This document shows, one piece after another, positions 28,541-37,863 of a stretch of 64,000 nt of DNA. The position numbers were made by a program, and so were the translations under genes. The DNA comes from Flavimaricola sp. (GTDB lineage Bacteria; Pseudomonadota; Alphaproteobacteria; Rhodobacterales; Rhodobacteraceae): assembly GCA_029255105.1 (NCBI GenBank), contig JAQWWH010000054.1, positions 1-64,000 on the forward strand, read 5' to 3'. A model generated the notes under the pieces. That model ran no database searches. It was not told the origin of the DNA and saw nothing but the letters and a program-made list of their open reading frames with translations. Within the stretch, counting starts at the first letter, position 1. The number at the start of each line of letters is the position of its first letter.

Positions 28541-28990
28541 TCAAACCCAGCGGCGCGTGGTTTGGGTGTAGCGGTGGAAGGCGACGCCAAATTTGGTCCG
28601 GAGCCGCGATTCTTCGGCCACGATGAACCGCTTTTCGATGATCCAGACGAAATTCGGCAAAATCGGCAAGGCCAGCGGTGCGTCGAACCTGAACATCAGG
28701 CCCAAAAGGACGAATGCATCGCCAAGGTAGATCGGGTTGCGGCTGCGTTTGAAGATGCCCGAGGTCACCAGATGGGCGGCCTCCATATGCGGGATGACTG
28801 TGGTGCGCCATTTGCGCATCTCGATCACCGCAAGAACCATCAAGACCAGCCCACCGCCCACCAGCAAACCGCCAGCAAGATCCTACCACGCCCCACCAAA
28901 AGACAGGGCGAACGGGTCAAGCTGACCGATCCACCATGTCAGCACGATGGCGGCAAACAGCCAGACGGGGGGAAGGTCGATCCATTTCAT
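28541..28990 (-). pseudogene. Isoprenylcysteine carboxylmethyltransferase-family gene interrupted by an amber codon
   Basis: Reading from ATG 28990 gives MKWIDLPPVWLFAAIVLTWW and FALSFGGAW, then TAG at codon 36 (28885-28883), then in the same frame DLAGGLLVGGGLVLMVLAVI, EMRKWRTTVIPHMEA and the family motif RSRNPIYLGD up to the stop at 28541. The full frame of 149 sense and one stop codon would make a four-helix membrane methyltransferase of the ICMT/phospholipid methyltransferase type. The break is a single codon with no frame change. A shorter protein of 108 residues could start at TTG 28867 but would lack the first helix. It may be a sequencing error, a new pseudogene or read-through. Confidence 0.75.
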
Positions 28991-29072
28991 GGCGCCACCA
29001 TGCCCTGCCCTGCCCCCCTTGTCACCGGTCAACTCAGCCGCCTAGCATGCGAAATACTGAAGGGGGAGCAGG

Positions 29073-29834
29073 ATGGAGCATTCGGGACGCCACGCGCTTG
29101 TCACTGGCGGCGGAACCGGGATCGGGCTGGCCATCGCAACCGCATTGGCCAACGCTGGGGCCGAGGTGACGATCACCGGACGCCGGGCCGATGTGCTGAA
29201 GGCCGCAGCAGCTGCCACCCCCCGCCTGCACCCTGTCGCCGTAGACGTGACCGATGAAACCGCTCTGCGCGACGCTATCGCCCGCGCCGCAGAGGAACGA
29301 GGACCGGTGGCGATCTGCGTCGCGAATGCCGGTATCGCCGAAGGCGGGCGGTTTCGCGATGTCACCATGACTGACTGGCGACGCACGATGTCGACCAATC
29401 TTGATGGGGCCTTTGTGACGTTTCAGGTTGCTTTGGCCACACTCGGCAAGGCCGATTGGGGCAGGATGATTGCAGTGTCCTCGATCGCGGGGGTCCGGGG
29501 TCTGGCGGGGGCGGTGCCCTATACCGCCTCCAAACATGGGCTGATCGGGCTGATCCGGGCGCTGAGCGAAGAGCATATGGGACGTGCCGTGACCTTCAAC
29601 GCACTCTGCCCCGGCTATGTCGACACCGACATCGTCACCCGCAACGCCGCAGCCATCGCCGCCCGACGCGGCATCCCCGAGGCCGCCGCTGCCGCCGACA
29701 TGGCACGGGGCAACCGCCACCGCACCCTGTTGCAGGTGGACGAAGTGGCCGGAGCGGCGATGTGGCTTTGTTCGGACGCAGCCCGCAGCGTGAACGGCCA
29801 GACAATCCAGGTCGCAGGCGGTCAGGTCGCGTGA
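29073..29834 (+). CDS. SDR-family oxidoreductase, 3-hydroxyacyl/3-oxoacyl reductase-like
   Basis: A 253-residue short-chain dehydrogenase. The cofactor loop is TGGGTGIG (11-18), the NAG motif is in VANAGIAEGG, and the catalytic residues are Ser137, Tyr150 and Lys154 (PYTASKHGL). The arginine after the first strand (TITGRRAD) suggests NADP. The late CPGYVDTDIV is typical. Substrate is not determined by sequence. It lies 38 bp before kynureninase on the same strand and could be cotranscribed with it. Confidence 0.85.
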   Translation: MEHSGRHALVTGGGTGIGLAIATALANAGAEVTITGRRADVLKAAAAATPRLHPVAVDVTDETALRDAIARAAEERGPVAICVANAGIAEGGRFRDVTMTDWRRTMSTNLDGAFVTFQVALATLGKADWGRMIAVSSIAGVRGLAGAVPYTASKHGLIGLIRALSEEHMGRAVTFNALCPGYVDTDIVTRNAAAIAARRGIPEAAAAADMARGNRHRTLLQVDEVAGAAMWLCSDAARSVNGQTIQVAGGQVA

Positions 29835-29872
29835 TATCTCGTGACCATATCCAGCAGAAGTGACCCAAAGCC

Positions 29873-31066
29873 ATGACCGATTTCGCCGCCACCAAAGCGC
29901 TGTTCCACCTGCCCGAAGGGATGATCTACCTTGATGGAAACTCACTCGGCCCGCTGCCATTGTCAGCCCCCGACAGGGTCGCCCGGACACTGGCGGCGGA
30001 ATGGGGCGAGATGCTAATCACCGGCTGGAACAAGGCGGGATGGATGGCCCAACCGACCGAGATGGGGGACCGTGTCGGCCGCCTTGTCGGGGCAGAGCCG
30101 GGTCATGTCGTGCTGGGTGACACCCTGTCGATCAAGGTGTTTCAGGCTCTCGCTGCCGCTCTTGAAATGCGCCCTGGCCGCAAGGTGATCCTGTCGGACA
30201 GCGGCAATTTTCCGTCCGACCTGTACATGGCAGAAGGGCTGATCGCCGCCCTCAAGCAAGGGCATGAATTGCGGGTGGTCGCCCCCGAGGCGGTGGCAGA
30301 GGCGATAGACGGCGACGTCGCCGTCATGATGATCACCGAAGTGGATTACCGCACCGGCCGCCGTCACGACATGGCCGCTCTGACCCGCCGCGCCCATCAG
30401 GCCGGTGCGCTGGCGATCTGGGATCTTGCCCACTCGGCCGGGGCCTTTCCCGTCGATGTGGCGGAGGGCATGGCCGATTTCGCGGTGGGCTGCACCTACA
30501 AATACATCAACGGCGGCCCGGGCGCCCCCGCGTTCATTTATGTCGCCCCCCGCCATTCCGGGACGGTGAACCCCGCCTTGTCCGGCTGGCTGGGACACGA
30601 GGCCCCGTTTGCCTTTGACCCGTCCTACCGGCCCGGTCCGGGGATCGAACGGATGCGGGTCGGTACGCCACCCGTTCTGGGGCTGGCGGCCCTCGACGCA
30701 GCCCTCGACATCTGGGACAGCGTCGACATGGACGCCCTTCGCGCCCGGTCGCTTGAGCTGACAGACCGGTTCATCGCAGGGGTCGAGGCCGCCTGCCCCA
30801 CCCTTAGGCTGGCTACCCCCCGTGACCACGCCTTGCGCGGCAGCCAGGTGTCCTTTCATTTTGCGGATGGCTACGCCGCCATGCAGGCGCTGATCGCGCG
30901 CGGCGTGATCGGGGACTTTCGCGCCCCGGACATCATGCGGTTCGGCTTTACCCCGCTTTACATCGACCTTGATGACGTGGACCGGGCTGTTGCCATAATT
31001 GCCGAGGTGATTGGAAAGGGCCTCTGGAATCGGCCCGAATACAAGACGCGCGCCCGCGTCACCTGA
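29873..31066 (+). CDS. kynU: Kynureninase
   Basis: A 397-residue PLP enzyme that splits kynurenine (or 3-hydroxykynurenine) into anthranilate and alanine in tryptophan breakdown. The N-terminus has YLDGNSLGPLP, the PLP site is GCTYKYINGGPGAPAF with Lys210, and SGWLGHEAPFAFDP and RMRVGTPPVLGLAALDAAL are family features. The other genes of the pathway (tryptophan dioxygenase, formamidase) are not in the window. No terminator is seen in the 363 bp that follow. Confidence 0.95.
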   Translation: MTDFAATKALFHLPEGMIYLDGNSLGPLPLSAPDRVARTLAAEWGEMLITGWNKAGWMAQPTEMGDRVGRLVGAEPGHVVLGDTLSIKVFQALAAALEMRPGRKVILSDSGNFPSDLYMAEGLIAALKQGHELRVVAPEAVAEAIDGDVAVMMITEVDYRTGRRHDMAALTRRAHQAGALAIWDLAHSAGAFPVDVAEGMADFAVGCTYKYINGGPGAPAFIYVAPRHSGTVNPALSGWLGHEAPFAFDPSYRPGPGIERMRVGTPPVLGLAALDAALDIWDSVDMDALRARSLELTDRFIAGVEAACPTLRLATPRDHALRGSQVSFHFADGYAAMQALIARGVIGDFRAPDIMRFGFTPLYIDLDDVDRAVAIIAEVIGKGLWNRPEYKTRARVT

Positions 31067-31429
31067 TCGGGCAGAGACTCGCCGGAAGGCCACTCTTGCA
31101 CAAGACTGCCCGCGATCTGGGTCAAACAACATTCGCTGTCTTCGTTTCGGGAGCAATAAGGCAATTGGCCACCCGATTGCCCTGCTTCCTCCCCTGTCGG
31201 ACCTCAATTCAGCATAATTTTGCCGCGCCGCCGGACTAGACCCAAAAGGATAGTTTTGGCGCATTGGGATATTTTAGACCCCACGCCACCCTTCTAAGGT
31301 GGGCATTTGAATGGATTGCGGGGCCGGATTCTGGGCCATGGAGCTGCAAGGCAAAACAGGTTCGGAGCCTATCCGGACTTGCCGGTGCAGGCTGACCGCC
31401 CCCTTTCCTAAACTGGCGGGGTCTGGGCG
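31067..31429. other. Intergenic region before the RTX gene, no gene seen
   Basis: About 363 bp between kynU and the RTX-Hint gene. There is an A/T-richer patch around 31210-31280 in an otherwise G/C-rich sequence, where the promoter of the RTX gene probably lies, but I cannot name a -35/-10 pair. A short inverted pair CCACC...GGTGG near 31290-31306 is the only hairpin seen. No open frame here has family resemblance. Confidence 0.6.
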
Positions 31430-34400
31430 ATGAGCAATGGCACCGTCTCTGGAACCACAGGAAGCGACGTTATTGCTGCAGGCTTTGTCGACATCGACGG
31501 AGACCAGGTCGATGCCAATGACGCTTTGCTGCCCGGGGCCTTGGCCAATGACGACCTGATCGAGGCCGGCGCAGGCAACGACACTGTCGACGCCGGGGCT
31601 GGCCAGGACGAGATCTATGGAGACAGCGGCGACGACCGGTTGTCAGGCGGGGCCGAGAACGACTTGATCTACGGGGGGACAGGCTATGACCGGCTGTTTG
31701 GCGGGACCGGCCACGATACACTTTACGCAGGAACCGAGGATGACACCCTCGATGGCGGCGACGGCAATGACATCCTTTATGGAGGCGACGGCTACGACCA
31801 GATCGTAGGAGGGATTGGAGACGATACCGCCTACGGAGGGGACGGCAACGACCTGATCTACGGGCAGGTTGGCGCCGACAGCATCGAAGGCGGCGCGGGC
31901 AACGACACCCTTGATGGCGGTTCGGATGAGGACCAGATCGACGGCGGCATTGGCGACGACAACATCAACGGTGGCGAAGAAAACGACACGGTCCACGGTG
32001 GGGACGGCAATGATATCGTTGAGGGCGGCCAAGGCGACGACACAGTCTTTGGCGACGCCGGGAACGACACAATCACCATCGGCTCTGGCGACGACGAGAT
32101 TTACGGCGGGGACGGCGACGACACCTTCCTTGTGACCAATGACCTGGGCGGTTTTGGAACCGACACCATCGACGGCGGCGACCTGGATGAGACGACGGGC
32201 GACGTGCTGGATGCAACGGCGCTGAACCAGGATATGCAGTTGTTCCTGAATTCCGGCGGCACGGGCGAGCTTTTGGATGGCCGCGCCGGGGTCACCTTCA
32301 GCGGCATCGAAAAGGTGCTGATGGGCGAAGGCTGGGATTACTTTGTCGGGTCGGACGAGGCAGACACCGTGTCGATGGGCGCCGGTGCAGACCATGTCAT
32401 CGCAGGTCAGGGCGACGACATCATCGACCTTGGTGCGGCTGATGGCGACGAGGACACCTTGCAGATCGCCGATGGCGACGGTCACGACATCATAACCGGC
32501 TTTGAAGCGCCCATCGACAATGGCGATGGCACCTTTACCGGCCAAGACCGGATCGACGTTTACGACCTCACCGATGCCAATGGGGCCAAGCTGAACGCGC
32601 TGGACGTTGTCGTATCGGATGACGGGAACGGCAACGCCGTCCTGACCTTCCCCAACAGCGCTGCCATGACACTGATCGGCGTCGCGCCATCGCAGGTGTC
32701 AAGCCTAGCCGCCCTTGAGGCGATGGGCATCCCCCTCCCCAACTACGTGGTCGAAGGCACAGATGAGGCCGACGTCATCGATAGCACCTACCTCAGCGAC
32801 TACGAAGGTGATGTGGTCGATGGCAATGATGCGGCGGACGGGTCCAATGACGACTCGATCGTCGGTTTCGAAGGTAACGACCGCATCTACGCGGGTGCTG
32901 GCGACGACATCGTGGGCAACGCCGACGACGAAGGGGGCGACGACAGCCTTTACGGCGGCGACGGGAACGACAGCCTGCACGGCGGCTCTGGCAACGACCG
33001 GGTCGATGGCGACGCAGGCGACGATACGCTGACCGGCGGCACCGGGCGGGATACCCTGCGCGGTGGTGACGGCAATGACCGCCTCATCATGGGCGACGGA
33101 GACGGCAACGACCTGATCTATGGTGGCGAAGATGCGGGCGGCGGCGATATCGACACCCTCGTGCTGCGGGCCGATGCCGAAACGGCTGGGGTCACCGTCA
33201 CCCTCAGCGGAACAGAATCGGGCAGCTTTGACTTTGACGCAAGCGCGGCGCGCGGCTCCTTCTTTGGGATCGAAGCCTTTGAACTGACCGACTACGCCGA
33301 CAGCTTTGACGCGACCAATGCCCTGATTGGCACCAGCGTTGCCACAGGCGCAGGCGACGACAGCATCCTGGGTGGCATGGGTGACGATACCCTCGATCTG
33401 GGCGCAGGGGCCGACACTGTCGACGCGGGAACCGGCAACGATACCATCGACCTTGGCTTTGACAGCGACAGCGACATCATCCGGCTGGATAACGGGGACG
33501 GACAGGACGTGATCCTGGGCTTTGCCAGTCCCATCGCGATGGGTGACGGAACCTATACGGCTGTCGATCTGCTTGATGTCTCGGCCCTGACCGATCTGGA
33601 CGGTTCGCCCGTGAACACCCTGGACGTCATGGTTACAGCCGACGGCAATGGCGACGCCATCCTCTCCTTTCCGGCGGGCGAACAGTTGACGCTTGTCGGG
33701 GTGTCGGCCACCCTCATGTCCGACCCGGCAGCCCTTGCGGCCATCGGCATCCCGCAACTGGACTTTGAGGTCGAGGGGACGGATGCGGGAGAAATCCTTA
33801 ACGCCGGCTATACAGGCGATCCCGAAGGCGACGTCATCGATGGCGCCGACGCCGAAGATGGATCGAACGACGACCTGATCCGGGCCGCAGGCGGGGCTGA
33901 CCTTGTCTTTGCGGGCGATGGCGATGACATCGTTTATGGCGGAACCGGGGACGACACGCTTTTGGGCGGCGTTGGAAACGACCGCATCTTTGGCGAGGCC
34001 GACAACGATCTGCTGAATGGCGAGATCGGGGACGATACCGTATCGGGCGGTGACGGCGACGACGAGATCCACGGCGAGGCCGGAAATGACCGTCTGACCG
34101 GTGATGAAGGGTCAGACACGATCTATGGCGGCGACAACGACGACCTGATCTACAGCGATCTTCTGGACGGATCAGACGCCCCCGGCGGGGCCGACTGGGT
34201 CTACGGGGGCGATGGCAAGGATGTCATCTACGGCGGGGCGGGCGACGACAGCCTCTCGGGCGACGCGGGCGAGGATATTGTCTACGGCGGCGATGGCGCT
34301 GACTACGTCAACGGCCAGAACGACAACGACACCCTCTTTGGCGGCGCAGGCGAGGACCGGATCGAATCCGGTCAGGGCAACGATACGACCTATGGCGGCG

Positions 34401-36127
34401 AGGGCGACGATTCGTTGAACGGCGACCTTGGCAACGACATGGTCTTTGGCGGCGATGGCAACGACTATGTCCGCGGTTCGTTTGGCAATGACACCGTCTA
34501 CGGCGGCCTTGGCGACGACTACGTCTGGGGCGGCTACGGCGACGACCTTCATGTGGTCGAGGACAACTTTGGCAATGACACCTACTTTGGCGACAGCGAA
34601 GCCGAGGATTATGGCGATACCCTTGACCTGTCCGCTGTCACCGCCGACCTGAGGGTCGACCTGACGGACGGGTACAACGAAGTCGGCAGCTTTACCGACG
34701 GCACCTCGACCGCGACCTTCTCGGAGATCGAGCATATCGTGCTTGGCGCAGGCCAGGACACGCTGGTGCTGGCCGACAACGGGGGCAGCGACACCGTCCA
34801 GGGCTTTACCGCGCCCACGTACAATGGCGACGGCACGTTCACCGGGAATGACCAGATCGATGTCACCGGGCTGACCCGCGACATGGGGCTGACCCAGATA
34901 AATGTGGGTGACATCGATGTATCCTCGAACGTGGATGGCTGGGCCGTCCTGACCTTTCCGGGCGGCGTCACCCTGACACTGCAAGGGGTCGCAGCGGCCG
35001 ATATCGACAGTCCTGCAGCCCTTCACGCGATGGGCATTCCCTATTCAGACGGGGTGATCAGCGGCACGGCTGGCGGTGACCTGATCGACGAAAGCTATGC
35101 AGAGGACCCGGATGGCGACCAGATTGACGATGGCAACATCCGTCATATGGCGGCCAACGGACAAGACGACGTCATCGTAGCCGGCGACGGCGCCGACACC
35201 GTCTTTGGCGGGGCAGGCAACGACGAAGTGTCCGGCGGCGCCGCGGGTGACACGCTTTATGGCGGTCTTGGCGCGGATACACTGTCGGGCGACGCGGGCG
35301 ACGACATCCTTCACGTGGCGCAAGGCGACACGGCCTACGGCGGCGCGGGCGACGACATCTTCATCCTCAACGACATGCTTGAAGTTGGCACGGGCGCGAT
35401 CAGCATCGAAGGTGGCAACACCGGCGAAGGCACCGGAGACATCCTGAAACTGGGTCGGCTCGCCGATCTGGCAAGCCTCACGACCGTTGACGACGGAACG
35501 GGCAGCCTTTCGGGCAGCGTGACCCTTGATGACGGCTCCCTCCTCACCTTTTCCGAGATCGAAAGCATCATCTGCTTTGGCGCTGGTACCCAGATCGCCA
35601 CCGCGCGAGGGTCGCGCTGCGTTGAGGATTTGCAGGTCGGCGATATGGTCGTGACCCGGGATCACGGGCTTCAACCGATTCGCTGGATCGGCACCCGGAC
35701 GGTACCGGCCAAGGGCGACTTTGCCCCCATTCGCATCCGGCCCGGCGTCCTGAAAGGACAAGAGAACGACATCGTCGTCTCGCCCCAGCACCGCATGCTG
35801 TTTCAGGGCTACCGCTCGCAACTGCTGTTCGGCGAAAGCGAGGTTCTGGTCGCAGCCAAGCATCTGGTCGACGGCGTCGACGTCACGGTCGAACAGCAGG
35901 CCGAGATCACATATGTCCACATCCTGTTCGACATGCACGAGATCATCTTTGCCGAAGGGGCGGCATCCGAAAGCTTTCACCCCGGCGAGGTTGGCCTGTG
36001 CGCCGTCCACGGTGCCGCGCGGGAAGAGCTGTTCGCCCTGTTCCCCGATCTGCGCGGCATGCCGTCCACCTATGGCGGCACGGCCCGCCGCTGCCTGAAA
36101 AAGCACGAAGCGCTTTTGCTGGAATAG
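31430..36127 (+). CDS. Large modular RTX (hemolysin-type calcium-binding) protein with C-terminal Hint domain
   Basis: A 1565-residue acidic protein without N-terminal signal. Most of it is nonapeptide repeats GGxGxDxUx, dozens of copies, which bind calcium as a beta-roll and go through type I secretion. Larger modules recur: G-T-x3-D-x-I ... EGDVIDG..A.DGSNDD occurs near residues 5, 440, 780 and 1209, and a roughly 90-residue linker with GDGTFTG.D and LTF or LSFP motifs ends three of them. At Cys1382 a Hint domain begins (CFGAGTQIATARG, VVSPQHRML). No ABC exporter, membrane fusion protein or toxin-activating acyltransferase is adjacent. Function is unknown; adhesion or a surface layer are possible. 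Confidence 0.9.
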   Translation: MSNGTVSGTTGSDVIAAGFVDIDGDQVDANDALLPGALANDDLIEAGAGNDTVDAGAGQDEIYGDSGDDRLSGGAENDLIYGGTGYDRLFGGTGHDTLYAGTEDDTLDGGDGNDILYGGDGYDQIVGGIGDDTAYGGDGNDLIYGQVGADSIEGGAGNDTLDGGSDEDQIDGGIGDDNINGGEENDTVHGGDGNDIVEGGQGDDTVFGDAGNDTITIGSGDDEIYGGDGDDTFLVTNDLGGFGTDTIDGGDLDETTGDVLDATALNQDMQLFLNSGGTGELLDGRAGVTFSGIEKVLMGEGWDYFVGSDEADTVSMGAGADHVIAGQGDDIIDLGAADGDEDTLQIADGDGHDIITGFEAPIDNGDGTFTGQDRIDVYDLTDANGAKLNALDVVVSDDGNGNAVLTFPNSAAMTLIGVAPSQVSSLAALEAMGIPLPNYVVEGTDEADVIDSTYLSDYEGDVVDGNDAADGSNDDSIVGFEGNDRIYAGAGDDIVGNADDEGGDDSLYGGDGNDSLHGGSGNDRVDGDAGDDTLTGGTGRDTLRGGDGNDRLIMGDGDGNDLIYGGEDAGGGDIDTLVLRADAETAGVTVTLSGTESGSFDFDASAARGSFFGIEAFELTDYADSFDATNALIGTSVATGAGDDSILGGMGDDTLDLGAGADTVDAGTGNDTIDLGFDSDSDIIRLDNGDGQDVILGFASPIAMGDGTYTAVDLLDVSALTDLDGSPVNTLDVMVTADGNGDAILSFPAGEQLTLVGVSATLMSDPAALAAIGIPQLDFEVEGTDAGEILNAGYTGDPEGDVIDGADAEDGSNDDLIRAAGGADLVFAGDGDDIVYGGTGDDTLLGGVGNDRIFGEADNDLLNGEIGDDTVSGGDGDDEIHGEAGNDRLTGDEGSDTIYGGDNDDLIYSDLLDGSDAPGGADWVYGGDGKDVIYGGAGDDSLSGDAGEDIVYGGDGADYVNGQNDNDTLFGGAGEDRIESGQGNDTTYGGEGDDSLNGDLGNDMVFGGDGNDYVRGSFGNDTVYGGLGDDYVWGGYGDDLHVVEDNFGNDTYFGDSEAEDYGDTLDLSAVTADLRVDLTDGYNEVGSFTDGTSTATFSEIEHIVLGAGQDTLVLADNGGSDTVQGFTAPTYNGDGTFTGNDQIDVTGLTRDMGLTQINVGDIDVSSNVDGWAVLTFPGGVTLTLQGVAAADIDSPAALHAMGIPYSDGVISGTAGGDLIDESYAEDPDGDQIDDGNIRHMAANGQDDVIVAGDGADTVFGGAGNDEVSGGAAGDTLYGGLGADTLSGDAGDDILHVAQGDTAYGGAGDDIFILNDMLEVGTGAISIEGGNTGEGTGDILKLGRLADLASLTTVDDGTGSLSGSVTLDDGSLLTFSEIESIICFGAGTQIATARGSRCVEDLQVGDMVVTRDHGLQPIRWIGTRTVPAKGDFAPIRIRPGVLKGQENDIVVSPQHRMLFQGYRSQLLFGESEVLVAAKHLVDGVDVTVEQQAEITYVHILFDMHEIIFAEGAASESFHPGEVGLCAVHGAAREELFALFPDLRGMPSTYGGTARRCLKKHEALLLE

Positions 36128-36144
36128 GCCCGCACCCGGCCTGT

Positions 36145-36834
36145 TTAGGCCCCCAGCGCTGCCCGGTAATCGCTGACCAGAAGGTGGGTCGGGGCCACAT
36201 CCTCTTCGATCGTGGCAAATCGGCCAATCGGTTCGCGGAAGATGTTGTCGGTCTCGTCGTCATTCACGGTCGACACCTCACCGATCAGCACATCGCCCCC
36301 TTCGCCCCAAAAGGCGTGCCAGTCGCCCGGCATCAGGGTGACGCTTTCGCCGGGGGCCAGCTTGAGCTTGTCGCCCGGCCCATAGTCCCGCCGTATGCCA
36401 TCACACCAGACGGTGCCCCCCTTGTCCTCGGCAAAGTGCCCGGCATCGTCGGACCCGAACAGTTCGATCACCAGCGTTGCCCCGCCCCGGTTGATGATGT
36501 CTTCGGCCTTGATGACGTGGGTGTGCATGGGTGACAGCTGATCCTGCTTTGAAATCAACAGCTTTTCGGCATAACACATGCCGCCCCCGCGTTGCAGGTC
36601 GGCCAGCCGGCCATTGCGCAGGGTGAACAGGAACAACCCCATCTCATCATAGCGCCCTGCCCCATAGTCAGAAATGTCCCAACCGCAGCGGGCGGAAATG
36701 ATGTTCGCTGCCTCGGTTTTGCGGGCGACGAATTCCTCGGGCGTCCAATAGGCAAAGGGCGGAAGGACAAAGCCGTACTGACGGATCATGTCGTCCGCTT
36801 CGGCCATAATTGCGTTGATGCGAGAGCGTTTCAT
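36145..36834 (-). CDS. D-lyxose isomerase-like cupin
   Basis: A 229-residue cupin-fold protein of the D-lyxose/D-mannose isomerase family, interconverting D-lyxose with xylulose or mannose with fructose. Metal-binding signs are MHTHVIKAEDIINRGGATL, and GDWHAFWGEGGDVLIGEVST. An N-terminal helical stretch with FGF/PPFAYWTPEE matches the family. It ends 18 bp from the convergent RTX gene. An operator-like palindrome is 42 bp before its ATG, so LacI-type sugar control is plausible. Confidence 0.85.
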   Translation of the reverse strand: MKRSRINAIMAEADDMIRQYGFVLPPFAYWTPEEFVARKTEAANIISARCGWDISDYGAGRYDEMGLFLFTLRNGRLADLQRGGGMCYAEKLLISKQDQLSPMHTHVIKAEDIINRGGATLVIELFGSDDAGHFAEDKGGTVWCDGIRRDYGPGDKLKLAPGESVTLMPGDWHAFWGEGGDVLIGEVSTVNDDETDNIFREPIGRFATIEEDVAPTHLLVSDYRAALGA

Positions 36835-36875
36835 GAGGTCCTCTGGAGTAGTGTTCCAACGATCACCGGATGTCG

Positions 36876-36889
36876 CGTAATCGTTTACG
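36876..36889. promoter_or_regulatory. LacI-type operator-like palindrome before the lyxose isomerase gene
   Basis: CGTAA-TCGT-TTACG: perfect 5-bp arms around a 4-nt centre containing CG, the typical size and centre of a LacI-family operator. It is 42 bp upstream of the isomerase ATG (36834), in a promoter-proximal place. No regulator gene is next to it. Confidence 0.45.
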
Positions 36890-36946
36890 GGCGACCATGC
36901 CAGCGCCGCGCCGGAATCTCAATCGGATTGTCAGGGTATAAGGGTG

Positions 36947-37726
36947 TCAGGCCGACAGTCGCGTCTGCTGGGTCAGCCGGCCCGCGGCCCAGGCCCGCGC
37001 CGCGTCCCCGAATGCGGTGAAAAGCGGACGGGACACCGGGTCCGTCGCTGCGTTCCATTCCGGATGCCATTGAACGGACAGGGTAAATCCGGGGGCGCCT
37101 TCGACATAGATCGCCTCTGGCGTGCCATCCGGGGCGGTGCCGTCGATGACGATCCGCTGGCCGGGGCGTTTGATGCCCTGCCCGTGCAGGGTGTTCGTCA
37201 TCACCTCTTGCGCGCCCATCAGGCGGTGAAACGGCCCGCCCTCGATGAATGTCACCACGTGGCGAAGGGCAAATTTTTCCTCAAGCGTGCCGTCGGGCGG
37301 CATGCGGTGGTTGTCGCGGCCCGGCAGGTCCCGGATCTCTGGGTAGAGAGAGCCGCCCATGGCCACGTTGACCTCTTGGAAACCCCGGCAGACGCCAAAG
37401 ACCGGTTGCCCCCGCTCAACACAGGCGCGCACCAATGGCAGGGCGATGGCATCGCGGTCCCGGTCAAAGGTGCCGTGGGCCGGTGTTTCAGCCTCTCCAT
37501 ACTCTTCGGGGTGCACATTCGGGCGACCGCCGGTCAGCAGGAACCCGTCACAGGCGTCCAGCAGTTCCGGGATCGAAACGATGGCGGGGTCGGACGGGAT
37601 GATCAAAGGCAGACATCCCGCGGCCTGAGACACCGCGCAGGCGTTCATCGTACCGCTTGAATGGGCGGGATACTGGTCATTGATCAGGTGGCTGTTGCCG
37701 ATGATGCCGATGACAGGCCGAGACAT
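36947..37726 (-). CDS. Class I glutamine amidotransferase-like peptidase C26 (PuuD family)
   Basis: A 259-residue hydrolase with the class I amidotransferase triad: nucleophile Cys in PVFGVCRGFQEVNVA and the His-Glu pair in SVQWHPEWNAA. LLTGGRPNVHPEEYG matches the gamma-glutamyl-GABA hydrolase group. These enzymes remove glutamate from gamma-glutamyl-amines, as in putrescine use. No other puu genes adjoin it, so the substrate is inferred only by family. It starts at ATG 37726. Confidence 0.88.
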   Translation of the reverse strand: MSRPVIGIIGNSHLINDQYPAHSSGTMNACAVSQAAGCLPLIIPSDPAIVSIPELLDACDGFLLTGGRPNVHPEEYGEAETPAHGTFDRDRDAIALPLVRACVERGQPVFGVCRGFQEVNVAMGGSLYPEIRDLPGRDNHRMPPDGTLEEKFALRHVVTFIEGGPFHRLMGAQEVMTNTLHGQGIKRPGQRIVIDGTAPDGTPEAIYVEGAPGFTLSVQWHPEWNAATDPVSRPLFTAFGDAARAWAAGRLTQQTRLSA

Positions 37727-37863
37727 TGATGGTCCCCTTTTGTTACCCCCTCAATATAAGGGCCGAAGGGTGATGAAAAGGTGAGCCTGCGCAGAATTGC
37801 TGTGCAGTGATGCAAGTGACGCAAAAATGAGCAGAATGAGCGTGTCTCGGGATCGATATATGG

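Noticed and set aside
28527-28889. Alternative frame giving a 120-residue protein near the broken methyltransferase gene
   Set aside because: It lies in a different frame on the same strand, shows no membrane helices or family motif, and the ICMT frame explains the region.
31643-34072. Long minus-strand frames opposite the RTX repeats (for example 31643-32545 and 32705-34072)
   Set aside because: They mirror the repeat periodicity of the plus-strand gene, with Val/Ala-rich pattern, and have no independent start or family.
31600-35400. Regularly spaced short repeats that might suggest a CRISPR array
   Set aside because: The periodic GGCGGCGA-like DNA encodes the GGxGxDxUx nonapeptides in one continuous frame, so it is protein-coding, not a CRISPR.
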